A stretch of DNA of 64,000 bases, from positions 386,074-450,073 of the forward strand of contig NZ_KK366008.1 in assembly GCF_000686725.1 (NCBI RefSeq). Direction: 5' to 3'. Below, piece after piece: positions 55,039 through 63,558 of this stretch (position 1 is the first letter of the stretch; every line of letters starts with the position of its first letter). A program made the position numbers and the translations under genes. Source of the stretch: Clostridium akagii DSM 12554. Lineage in GTDB: Bacteria; Bacillota; Clostridia; Clostridiales; Clostridiaceae. The notes beneath the pieces are model-generated. The model was not told the DNA's origin, did not search any database, and saw only the letters and a program-made list of their open reading frames with translations.

Positions 55039-55764
55039 ATGATTGAAATAGTAAATGTAAACAAAAGTTATAATGGTAAATCCAAAGCCGTGGACAGTCT
55101 AAATCTCACAATCAATGATGGCGAAATATTTGGTTTTATTGGACATAATGGTGCTGGCAAAACAACAACCATAAAAATGCTAACTGGTATATTAAATAAA
55201 GATTCAGGCTACATAGGAATAAATGGAATAGACATAACTCATGAACCAATGGATGCAAAAAAACAATTTGGTTATGTACCAGATAGTCCAGACATGTTTC
55301 TAAGGCTCAAGGGCATAGAATATTTAAATTTTATGGCAGACATGTACGATATAGACAGTGAAACAAGAAAAGACAGAATAAAATCATTAAGTGAAAGATT
55401 TGAAATGGCTACTGCACTTAATGATAAAATACAAAGTTACTCACATGGAATGAGACAAAAAATCGTAATAATAGGTGTACTTATTCATAGTCCTTCCATT
55501 TGGATTTTAGATGAACCTATGACTGGCCTTGATCCCAAATCCTCCTACACTTTAAAACAAATGATGAGAGAACATGCTGATAGTGGTAAAACAGTATTTT
55601 TTTCAACTCATGTACTTGAAGTTGCAGAAAAATTATGTGATAGGGTTGCAATCATAAATAAAGGCAAGATATTATTTTGTGGGACTATAAATGGGATGAG
55701 AGAACATTTTAAAACAAATGAATCCCTAGAAGAGATGTTTTTGGAGATGACTGCAAATGAGTAA
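55039..55764 (+). CDS. ABC exporter ATP-binding protein
   Basis: The 241-residue ATPase has Walker A GHNGAGKTTT, signature YSHGMRQKIVI, Walker B IWILDEPMTGLD and a switch His in STHVLE. His replaces the usual Pro in GPNGAGK. Its end overlaps the start of the permease gene by 8 nt, so the two are coupled. The ATG at 55039 follows GGAGGG. Confidence 0.93.
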   Translation: MIEIVNVNKSYNGKSKAVDSLNLTINDGEIFGFIGHNGAGKTTTIKMLTGILNKDSGYIGINGIDITHEPMDAKKQFGYVPDSPDMFLRLKGIEYLNFMADMYDIDSETRKDRIKSLSERFEMATALNDKIQSYSHGMRQKIVIIGVLIHSPSIWILDEPMTGLDPKSSYTLKQMMREHADSGKTVFFSTHVLEVAEKLCDRVAIINKGKILFCGTINGMREHFKTNESLEEMFLEMTANE

Positions 55765-57826
55765 AATATTTATATTGACGAAAACCTTGCTAAAAAATGA
55801 CAAAATTAGTTTTAATAAAAAAACCATAGGGCTATTACTGATTCTAATTTTATGTTTTCTCCCTTTAGCACTTGTTCTCACTTTTTCTACTATCTCCTCA
55901 TACGATCTTCTTGCATCCTATCATCTTCAAACTTTATTGTTGGCATCTATTTTCTCTTTAGATTGCATTATAATGATTTTTTTTGGTTTTTTCTACATAA
56001 TGAGCTTATTCTATTTTAGCAACGATATTGAAACGCTTCTGTGTTTACCGCTATATCCTTATCAAATTTTGACATCAAAATTAATAATAATTGTTATATT
56101 TGAATATTTTACTGAATTTGTCACACTTTTGCCAATACTTATAGGTTTTTGTTATAAAGCTGGAAGCCTTGCATTTATTATTTACTCAATAATTATATTT
56201 TTGATTTTACCTCTGCTACCAATCATCCTTTGTTCGTTAGTTATAATGGTAATAATGTCTTTTAGTAAGGCTGCTAAAAACAAAGATCTTTTCAAAACTT
56301 TATCTGCCGTGGTTGGTGTGGCATTTGCCATACTTTTTCAATTTGTGATAAATAGATTTAATGGAAGTAGTAGAAGTGGTAATTCTCTTGCAGGAACATT
56401 AAAACAAAATACCCACGTACTTGAAAATGCTACTAATGTTTTTCCAACTGCGAAACTTGCCTCTTACGGCTTAGTAAATGCAAGTTCACTAAGTGGATTA
56501 TTAAACATACTATCATTTTTAGTTATTTCCATTGCTGCTCTAATAATATTTATTATGGCAGCACAAGGTCTCTTTTTAAAAGGTGCTCTAGGAATGTCTG
56601 CAACAAATTCTACCAATAAAAAGCTATCTGATAATCAGTTTAATAAAGCTTCCATTAAAAACTCATATATAAAATCCTACACAATGAAGGAGCTAAAGCT
56701 ACTATTTAGAACTCCGGCTTATTTTCAGAACTGCATACTTGGTGGCGTTATATTCCCAATAGCTATGTTTTTTGTTTTAATTTTAGGTAAAGGTGGATTA
56801 TCGGATCTTCCTAAACTAACAATGAACGGCAGTTTTTTAGCAATAGCTTCTGCCATACTCATTGCTGCATCTTCATTTAATATGATTTGCCCAACGTCCA
56901 TTTCAAGGGAAGGATCCAATTATTACGTTATGAAGTATATTCCAGTGCCTTATGAATCACAAATTTTATCTAAGGTATTATCTGGATTTATAATTAGCAG
57001 TTTTACCGCTATAATAACACTTATTATCGGAATATATTTATTTAAAATAACATTTATAATGATTTTACTCATAGTTATTATATCAACCATTGGAATAATA
57101 ACATGTTCACTCTTTGGTGTATTCATAGATTTAAAAATTCCAAATCTTGATTGGGATAATGAAGCTAAGGCAGTAAAACAAAATTTAAATCCATTGATAT
57201 TGATGTTTCCAACTATTGTTTTATTAATAATAATAGTTGCACTTATTAGCATAGCGAAATTGGATTTATTTTTTTCATTTATATCTATGCTACTTATATT
57301 TTCTCTTTTGTGTTTTGGTGGCGTAAGAATTTGTCTTTACAATGGTAGCAAAATTTTAGGTGGAAAAGATTATTCATCTTCTCCTTTTAAATTTGGTAAA
57401 TTCAAAGTAAAAAAGACTAACATGAGAATGTTTGTTTCAATTGGCATTACAGTTATTACCCTAGGAGTTGTAGCTGCAATTCTAGGCATTGAGATGACTT
57501 CAAGCACTAAAGTTTCTCTTGGAATTAATGATTTTTCTATAAAAGCAGGTCTTGAAAGCTACTCCACTAATACAAATGAAATAAAAAACGTATACTTAAA
57601 AGATACGGTTCCTAGTATGAGTAAGATTGTTGGTACAGGCATTGGTTCTGTAAAAAGAGGTAAATTCAATGTAAATGGATATGGAACTGGGGAAGTATTT
57701 ATACAGTCTTCAAATGGTCCATATTTATATATCATTACTAAAAATAATTTTATTATTATGAATTATGATGATGCCTCTAAAACCAAAATGCTTTATAATG
57801 ATTTAGAGAAAACTACTAACAGATAG
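55757..57826 (+). CDS. Large ABC-2-type permease
   Basis: The 689-residue protein has about twelve hydrophobic helices in two groups, and a soluble segment after the last helix near residues 580-689. It is encoded with the upstream ATPase. This type of large, single-polypeptide permease is common in clostridial exporters of unknown substrate. The start ATG at 55757 lies inside the end of the ATPase gene. Confidence 0.85.
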   Translation: MSKIFILTKTLLKNDKISFNKKTIGLLLILILCFLPLALVLTFSTISSYDLLASYHLQTLLLASIFSLDCIIMIFFGFFYIMSLFYFSNDIETLLCLPLYPYQILTSKLIIIVIFEYFTEFVTLLPILIGFCYKAGSLAFIIYSIIIFLILPLLPIILCSLVIMVIMSFSKAAKNKDLFKTLSAVVGVAFAILFQFVINRFNGSSRSGNSLAGTLKQNTHVLENATNVFPTAKLASYGLVNASSLSGLLNILSFLVISIAALIIFIMAAQGLFLKGALGMSATNSTNKKLSDNQFNKASIKNSYIKSYTMKELKLLFRTPAYFQNCILGGVIFPIAMFFVLILGKGGLSDLPKLTMNGSFLAIASAILIAASSFNMICPTSISREGSNYYVMKYIPVPYESQILSKVLSGFIISSFTAIITLIIGIYLFKITFIMILLIVIISTIGIITCSLFGVFIDLKIPNLDWDNEAKAVKQNLNPLILMFPTIVLLIIIVALISIAKLDLFFSFISMLLIFSLLCFGGVRICLYNGSKILGGKDYSSSPFKFGKFKVKKTNMRMFVSIGITVITLGVVAAILGIEMTSSTKVSLGINDFSIKAGLESYSTNTNEIKNVYLKDTVPSMSKIVGTGIGSVKRGKFNVNGYGTGEVFIQSSNGPYLYIITKNNFIIMNYDDASKTKMLYNDLEKTTNR

Positions 57827-57905
57827 TCCAGATGTAAAACTTATGTGGATCAGACTAGAACAATATAAGTTTCTTAGCTTCATATTAGTCTCATTTAGTA
57901 TTTTT

Positions 57906-57949
57906 ACAGACAACAGTAGATTTGTTTTCACAAACCTACTGTTGTCTGT
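57906..57949. terminator. Strong bidirectional terminator
   Basis: ACAGACAACAGTAG pairs with CTACTGTTGTCTGT, with extra TTTGT/ACAAA pairs inside. It lies between the permease gene and the convergent gene ending at 57936, overlapping its stop. Confidence 0.85.
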
Positions 57950-58340
57950 GTTTCTTTATATCTGCCTCATATACATGTATTAAATTAAATTCACCTTCTG
58001 CCTCTTGTCTTAAGCTCTCCCACTCCTTTGGTACATGAAGTCCAGTAGAAAAATCTAATGTATTTGTATTTCCAAGGTTCATTTTTACATTAGCTAAACT
58101 TTTACAATTTTCAAATAATTTAGGTGCAAAAGCTAAACAAATATCTAAAATTGCATTTTTATCATCTCTGTTTTCTGGAATAACAGCATGTATATTTCCA
58201 AGTCTTTGGAGTTTTTCTTCATCATACTTTGCTTCATACCATCGTTTTTCTCCTTCTCCTTGTAAAATTTCAACATATATATCTTCTAAACCATCCTTAC
58301 TTTCCTTACCAATCATATAAATTTTAGAATAAGCCGACAT
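57936..58340 (-). CDS. Unknown 134-residue protein
   Basis: A soluble, acidic protein beginning MSAYSKIYMIGKESKDGLED, with an alpha/beta pattern and no signal peptide or membrane helix. The ATG at 58340 has GGAGATGAG. I do not recognise the family. It is divergent from the ferritin-like gene and may share its promoter region. Confidence 0.65.
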   Translation of the reverse strand: MSAYSKIYMIGKESKDGLEDIYVEILQGEGEKRWYEAKYDEEKLQRLGNIHAVIPENRDDKNAILDICLAFAPKLFENCKSLANVKMNLGNTNTLDFSTGLHVPKEWESLRQEAEGEFNLIHVYEADIKKHRQQ

Positions 58341-58487
58341 AATAATCTCATCTCCAAATATATTTTAATATTATTGTGTGTAAATACAATATTTTTATAA
58401 TTATTTTTTATATACACACCTGGAAAAATAATATTTACATAAAATAGCGTCACATGTGCATACTATATTTAGAAAGGAGTGTTGTGC

Positions 58488-59030
58488 ATGACTAAAGGTA
58501 AATCTAAAATTAAAAAAAATAATCCAATAAAAAATAAGGCTGAAAATGCCACCCTTGATCCTTCTACTTTCACAGAAAAGCTTAAAAAGACTTCCATAAG
58601 TGAATTAAATACTATATTAAAAGGTGAATACATGGCAATAGACTCCTATGAAAAATATATAGATAATATATCTGATGCAAATGCAAAATCCGAACTTCAA
58701 AAAATACAAAAAGAGCATAAGACTCAAGCTATATCTTTAGCAGAAAGAGTACAAAATCTTGGAGGAATCCCAACCAAAAATATAGGTGTGATTGGAAAAG
58801 TTGCTGAAACTATTTCTGATATAGCAGATATCACTAAAAGTAAACCAAGTAGTTATATTAAAAAAGCATTAAATGGTGAAAATCAAGGAATTAAATTAGT
58901 GGATGAAATGATTAAAGGCGATCTTGATAACGATAGTAAAAATTTAGTAAATTCAATGTTAAATCAAGATAAATCTCACGTAAACATATTATCAGGTCTT
59001 TCCACTAGCCTTGAATCAACTAATAAATAA
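58488..59030 (+). CDS. Ferritin-like DUF2383-type protein
   Basis: The 180-residue protein has a Lys-rich N-terminal tail (MTKGKSKIKKNNPIKNKAE) followed by a four-helix region with metal-ligand-like positions: Glu in LKGEYMAID, Glu/His in QKEHKTQ, Glu in LNGENQGIK and Asp/His in NQDKSHVNIL. This fits the ferritin-like superfamily (DUF2383 or rubrerythrin-related). The basic tail may bind DNA or membranes. The ATG at 58488 has AAAGGAG. A role in iron or oxidative stress, or in spores, is possible but not shown. Confidence 0.7.
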   Translation: MTKGKSKIKKNNPIKNKAENATLDPSTFTEKLKKTSISELNTILKGEYMAIDSYEKYIDNISDANAKSELQKIQKEHKTQAISLAERVQNLGGIPTKNIGVIGKVAETISDIADITKSKPSSYIKKALNGENQGIKLVDEMIKGDLDNDSKNLVNSMLNQDKSHVNILSGLSTSLESTNK

Positions 59031-59075
59031 AATAAGGGAGTAGATTTTATATGAACAAAATCTACTCCCTTATTT
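59030..59075. terminator. Terminator of the ferritin-like gene
   Basis: A perfect 19-bp inverted repeat (59030-59048 with 59057-59075) with an 8-nt loop, starting just after the stop codon. Confidence 0.9.
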
Positions 59076-59132
59076 TCTACTTCAACAGAAAATCATTCTT
59101 AACATTAATTTGGTTTTCTTCAGATTATTTTT

Positions 59133-60020
59133 TTATTCTACTACATACTTTTTAACAAATTCAAACAATTTATATGATTCTTTTGCTTTTCTTAACCCCG
59201 GTATACCTAAATCTTGCTCTCTGTTTATTTTTGGTATACTACTAAAACAAGTTTCAACAAAAATTTTATTTATAAAAGTGTATAATCCCTTTATTTCTGG
59301 ATCTGCTTTTTCAATATGTATTACTGCTGTTTCATCACTTATCTTTTCTCCAATTGTAAGTGCTACTATTTTATCTTCCACAAATACAACCATACCCTGG
59401 AAATTAAATTTATCTATGTTTCTTAACAGGCTTTCCACCCCTTTAATCTCGTAACATAAATATTCACTCTTGTCCTCTTTTTGCTCTAACCAATAGTTAA
59501 GTGCTTTAATACACTCTTCAATAGAAACTTCTCTTATATCTTTAATAACATAAGAATAATTTTTTATAAATTGATTGTAATGATTCTTTTTAGCATGAAG
59601 TTTTTTTCCTGAAAGGGATATCAACTTTTCACTATCATAAATATAATCAAAATTATCTCTATCTTCTACAATCTCTATATCTTCGCCATATGTTTTTTTT
59701 AAATCTTCTACAAAATTCTCTTCTATATCTTTGAACAAACACTGCATTTCAAGCTGAATTTTGCACTCCTTCAGCATTTCAACTATTTCTCTAAGTTGTT
59801 CAATTTTATAACCTACAGGTTGCATAAAATGAGTTTCACCATCAAAATCCTTCTTTTTAATAATTAATACATTGTCGTATATAGCATACTCTATTTCGCA
59901 GGCGTCTTTCCATATATAAAGTGTAGTAAACGAATATTCACAACTTTTGTATTCAAAGTCATTCAAATAAGCATCTAATAACTTCTTATCGTTTAAATCA
60001 ATTCTCTTAAATTTTAACAC
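59133..60020 (-). CDS. DUF2156 (acetyltransferase-like) protein
   Basis: The 295-residue protein has the two GNAT-like halves of DUF2156, the family of the lysyl-phosphatidylglycerol synthase C-terminal domain: LSGKKLHAKKNHYNQFIKNY in the middle, MVVFVEDKIVALTIGEKI and HIEKADPEIKGLYTFINK, ending NREQDLGIPGLRKAKESYK. The start is GTG at 60020 behind GGAGTGG. No membrane part is present. Acceptor and donor are unknown. Confidence 0.8.
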   Translation of the reverse strand: MLKFKRIDLNDKKLLDAYLNDFEYKSCEYSFTTLYIWKDACEIEYAIYDNVLIIKKKDFDGETHFMQPVGYKIEQLREIVEMLKECKIQLEMQCLFKDIEENFVEDLKKTYGEDIEIVEDRDNFDYIYDSEKLISLSGKKLHAKKNHYNQFIKNYSYVIKDIREVSIEECIKALNYWLEQKEDKSEYLCYEIKGVESLLRNIDKFNFQGMVVFVEDKIVALTIGEKISDETAVIHIEKADPEIKGLYTFINKIFVETCFSSIPKINREQDLGIPGLRKAKESYKLFEFVKKYVVE

Positions 60021-60193
60021 AAAACCACTCCGATTCTATAACAAATTAACATTCATTATTATTTGATACTTAATTTCAAGAATGTTGTTTTTTTATTATA
60101 CCATATAATTAATTGTCTATGTACTAATTGTTAAAAACACTATGATACTGTTTCATATTTACTGAAAAATTTATCCCACATCACAATTAGAAC

Positions 60194-61003
60194 TTAATTT
60201 TTATATGTGGATATTTCAACGTTAAAATTCCCTTCTGAATCACAATTTGTATCAACACTATGCTGGATACCTGCAGTATTTAATTTTTTATCAAACTCAT
60301 CCTTAACAAAGGTCATAGCACTAAGTTTGCTTTGATTCTTTTGTATCTGAAAGTTTAATTTAGTTCCACTTACCGAGCAACTTCCAGTAACACTGACTCC
60401 GTCACTTTTGTAAGTAAGATTTATTTTATTAAATTCTCCCCCATTTGCATTTATAGCAGATTGTATTTCACTAAAATAGCTATTTCCCTTAACTGAATCA
60501 TCCACATATCTAGCATCCTCCACATTATAATCTTTTATTATGCTAGCTGCTGCTCCCATAGTAGTATCGTCCCCACTAGTTATAATTATTGAGTATATCC
60601 TTTTTATGGAATGTACTTTAAGTGATTTTTCTATTGCCTTAACATTTTCTTTTTTTCCAGAATCAATGAGGGTGTTTTGTGTTCCATTTTGAATAAGTAT
60701 GCAACCATTATATCCATTATCAATAAAATTTACCTTCAATATTTTTTCTGCAATATCACTAGAAATATTTTGTGATTCTGTGGTTTTAACTCCACTAGAA
60801 CCATTTTCTTTATTTTCTGCACCTGCAGAGCCCGCTCTATAGATTGGTATTTGTATATATCCTATGAATGTAACTAATATAGCAATGGCAAATCCTATTA
60901 TATAAAATTTTATATTTTTACTCTTTTTTACTACTGCACATATTCCCATAGTTAAAAAATAGAGTACAAAAGCAAGCCCTATTATCAATAATAATATTTC
61001 CAT
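60194..61003 (-). CDS. Membrane-anchored metallo-beta-lactamase-like protein lacking metal ligands
   Basis: The 269-residue protein has two N-terminal helices (about residues 1-24 and 32-52) and an extracytoplasmic domain resembling the competence-type MBL domain of ComEC (ILKVNFIDNGYNGCILIQNGTQNTLIDSG). The metal motif THxHxDH of active enzymes reads TSGDDTTM near residue 143, so the usual metal ligands are absent. ATG at 61003 follows GAGAGG; an ATG at 61012 overlaps that site. It is probably a non-catalytic binding protein. Confidence 0.7.
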   Translation of the reverse strand: MEILLLIIGLAFVLYFLTMGICAVVKKSKNIKFYIIGFAIAILVTFIGYIQIPIYRAGSAGAENKENGSSGVKTTESQNISSDIAEKILKVNFIDNGYNGCILIQNGTQNTLIDSGKKENVKAIEKSLKVHSIKRIYSIIITSGDDTTMGAAASIIKDYNVEDARYVDDSVKGNSYFSEIQSAINANGGEFNKINLTYKSDGVSVTGSCSVSGTKLNFQIQKNQSKLSAMTFVKDEFDKKLNTAGIQHSVDTNCDSEGNFNVEISTYKN

Positions 61004-61075
61004 AGATATCATCCTCTCAAGTTATCTATTAAAAATATTGACATATTACTCACTAAATATTCATTGTGAATTATT

Positions 61076-61822
61076 CTACAGAAGTCCACCATCAATAGTA
61101 ATTATTTTTGAGGTGATATAGCTTGAATCTTCACTTGCAAGAAAAACTGCAAGTTTGCCAACTTCCTCTCCCTTGCCAAAACGTTCCATTGGTATTTCTT
61201 CTTTTAGCGCTTTTGTTTCCTCGTCACTAAAATATCTGTTCATGTTTGTATCAATTACCCCTGGAGCTATAGCATTTACTCTTATATTTGATGGCGCTAG
61301 TTCCTTTCCAAGTGCTTTTGTAAATGAATTTATTGCGCCTTTTGAAGCCGAATATAATACCTCACATGATGCTCCTACATTACCCCATATGGAAGAGATG
61401 TTTATTATTACTCCACTCTTTCTTTCTATCATGTTTTTTAAAACAGCATGAGTGCAATTATATACCGATTTGAAATTGGAATTCAATACGTGCTCATAAT
61501 CATCTTCAGTGTTATCTATAAACAGACCTATACTTGATATGCCTGCATTATTCACTAAAACATCAATTTTACCAAAATCCTTCACGATATTTCCAATCAT
61601 CTCTTCTGAGTCCTTAAAATTTCTCACATCTGCTTTATATTTTCTTGAATAAGCCCCCATGTTTTTAATATCATTTAATGTTTCTTCTGCCCCAACCTCA
61701 TCTAACATATAGTTAATGGCTACCATAGCTCCTGATTTCGCCATTTCAATAGCTATGCTTCTTCCGATTCCCCGTGAGGAACCTGTAACCAATACCACTT
61801 TTCCCTTTAAAATCTCATTCAT
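61076..61822 (-). CDS. Short-chain dehydrogenase/reductase, FabG-like
   Basis: The 248-residue Rossmann enzyme has the NAD(P) loop VTGSSRGIGRSIA, the NNAG motif, catalytic Ser in INISSIWG and YSASK (Tyr/Lys), and the PGVIDTNM substrate loop. It is similar to 3-oxoacyl-ACP reductase FabG but stands outside a fatty acid cluster, so the substrate may differ. Confidence 0.87.
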   Translation of the reverse strand: MNEILKGKVVLVTGSSRGIGRSIAIEMAKSGAMVAINYMLDEVGAEETLNDIKNMGAYSRKYKADVRNFKDSEEMIGNIVKDFGKIDVLVNNAGISSIGLFIDNTEDDYEHVLNSNFKSVYNCTHAVLKNMIERKSGVIINISSIWGNVGASCEVLYSASKGAINSFTKALGKELAPSNIRVNAIAPGVIDTNMNRYFSDEETKALKEEIPMERFGKGEEVGKLAVFLASEDSSYITSKIITIDGGLL

Positions 61823-61872
61823 TAAATATCACCAATCCTCTTAGTTATGTTCAAAGATCCTAGCATATATGA

Positions 61873-61903
61873 TAAAAAAAAACACCTTCCCATATGGAAA
61901 GTG
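61873..61903 (-). terminator. Terminator of the RodA/FtsW-like gene
   Basis: On the minus strand the stem CACTTTCC/GGGAAGGTG with an ATAT-type loop is followed by eight or more T. It lies directly after the stop at 61909. Confidence 0.85.
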
Positions 61904-61908
61904 AATTT

Positions 61909-62994
61909 CTAAAAATTTATTTTTTTCTTTCTCATTCCAATGTTCATAACCAAAGCAATAATTATATAATTGGAGAAAATGAAACTATTACCATGACTCA
62001 TAAACGGTAGTGGAATTCCGGAAATAGGTACTATTCCAACTGTCATACCAATATTCCAAAAAATCGAAAACATCAATCCTGTAAAAGTACCAGCACAAAT
62101 CATCTGTCCAACAATGTCCTTAGATTGTCTACCAATTTTTAATATTTTGTACAATATAAACGCATATAGTAATAACAAAACTATAGCTCCTATTAGTCCC
62201 CATTCTTCACCAACTACAGAAAAAATAAAGTCTGTGTGATTTTCCGGTACATATTGTCCAGCTACTTGAGTTCCTTTTAAAAAACCTTTACCAAGTAATC
62301 CTCCAGAGCCTATTCCAACTTTAGAATTTGCAAGCTGATAGCTTGATTGTTCAAATAAAGATGTAATCCTAGATCTTTGGTGCTGTTGCAAAATACTACT
62401 ATTCCAAACAAGCCAACATAATGGAACACTGGTTATTATTGCTCCATAAATTATTTTTAAATTAATTCCGCATATAAATATTATCCCTAAGGTAATACAA
62501 AGACAAATTACAGCCATACCAATATTAGGTTGTTTAAAAATCAATACAACTGGTATTATTGTATAAACTACTATAATGCCGATATTTTTAAGTTTATTAA
62601 CCTCACTATCCATATCATTTATTTGTTTTGCAATAAATAATGTTAAAATAACTTCAAAAAAACCAGCAGGTTCAAGTTGCTGAGATCCTATTTGTATCCA
62701 AGAATTAGCACCATTTATTGGTGTGGTGAAAAACAGAGTATACACTAGCGAAATAATCCCTAGCCAATATAAAACAGTTGAATAACCAGTTAGTACACTA
62801 TAATCTACTAGTAATACTAGATATACTAATATTAACCCTATTCCTATACCAACAAACTGAGATACAAACAAACTTGTGGAACGTGATGCACTATAAACAT
62901 TTAATGCTCCAAAAATTGATATAAGCAGAACTGCAATAAGTAAACTAAAGTCAATCTGCTTGAACAATTTTTTATCGATAACCCATTTTTTCAA
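61909..62994 (-). CDS. rodA: SEDS family protein, RodA/FtsW type
   Basis: The 361-residue integral membrane protein has about ten helices, the VYSASRSTS extracytoplasmic segment, GSGGLLGKGFLKGTQ, VPENHTDFIFSVVGEEWGLIG (including the catalytic-type Asp) and the C-terminal GIPLPFMSHGNSF motif. SEDS proteins polymerise peptidoglycan glycan strands together with a class B penicillin-binding protein. The start is TTG at 62994 behind AGGAGG at 8 nt. RodA rather than FtsW is a guess from the short N-terminus. Confidence 0.9.
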   Translation of the reverse strand: MKKWVIDKKLFKQIDFSLLIAVLLISIFGALNVYSASRSTSLFVSQFVGIGIGLILVYLVLLVDYSVLTGYSTVLYWLGIISLVYTLFFTTPINGANSWIQIGSQQLEPAGFFEVILTLFIAKQINDMDSEVNKLKNIGIIVVYTIIPVVLIFKQPNIGMAVICLCITLGIIFICGINLKIIYGAIITSVPLCWLVWNSSILQQHQRSRITSLFEQSSYQLANSKVGIGSGGLLGKGFLKGTQVAGQYVPENHTDFIFSVVGEEWGLIGAIVLLLLYAFILYKILKIGRQSKDIVGQMICAGTFTGLMFSIFWNIGMTVGIVPISGIPLPFMSHGNSFIFSNYIIIALVMNIGMRKKKINF

Positions 62995-63120
62995 GTGTTA
63001 AACCTCCTGTATTCCTAGTGCTACTAATCATAGCAACTTCATCTATTTATATTACAAACATATATCAATAAAATTATACATCTAAATTATAACACTTGTC
63101 TTATAATAAATCATGAAATT

Positions 63121-63164
63121 ATTGTATACAATGTCAATTCTATATTCACAAATTATGAATATAG
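63121..63164. promoter_or_regulatory. Two palindromes around a -35-like box upstream of rodA
   Basis: ATTGTATACAAT (63121-63132) is a 12-bp perfect palindrome, adjacent on the minus strand to TTGACA (63136-63131). Next to it lies CTATATTCA-7 nt-TGAATATAG (63140-63164). A convincing -10 box at the right distance was not found. Confidence 0.4.
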
Positions 63165-63237
63165 AGAAAACCATCAATAACAATGATTCATGATTCTCTC
63201 TATGCAGCTGATTTTAGTCCACTATAAATCTTCATTG

Positions 63238-63495
63238 TTAGTTTAAATTATTAGTGTGGTTCACATTAGGGATGCTGGTGAAGTTATCATCATTTGTATC
63301 ATTAGTTGTTAAATATTCGTTGCCGTCCGAGTCTTTTTCCAGACGAACACCACTAATTGTCCCTTGGTATACCATACTTAATGCTTCTTCTTTCATAATT
63401 ATATCACCATTTTCAAGTCCATAAGCAATTGTATCACCATTATTGTTTGTCACTACTTTTTTTATTACATGTGAATTTTTAAATCCAAATGTCAT
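63238..63495 (-). CDS. DUF3892 family protein
   Basis: The 85-residue protein begins MTFGFKNSHVIKKVVTNNNGDTIAYGLENGDII, the lysine-rich start of DUF3892 proteins (often IxKVxxDxxG). The ATG at 63495 follows GGGAGGT at 6 nt. It has a hydrophilic tail rich in Asn and Asp. Function unknown. Confidence 0.72.
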   Translation of the reverse strand: MTFGFKNSHVIKKVVTNNNGDTIAYGLENGDIIMKEEALSMVYQGTISGVRLEKDSDGNEYLTTNDTNDDNFTSIPNVNHTNNLN

Positions 63496-63558
63496 AATTC
63501 TACCTCCCGTGGTTATGAAACTATTTTCTCCAGTAGGCAAAACTTTATGCGCAATTTA

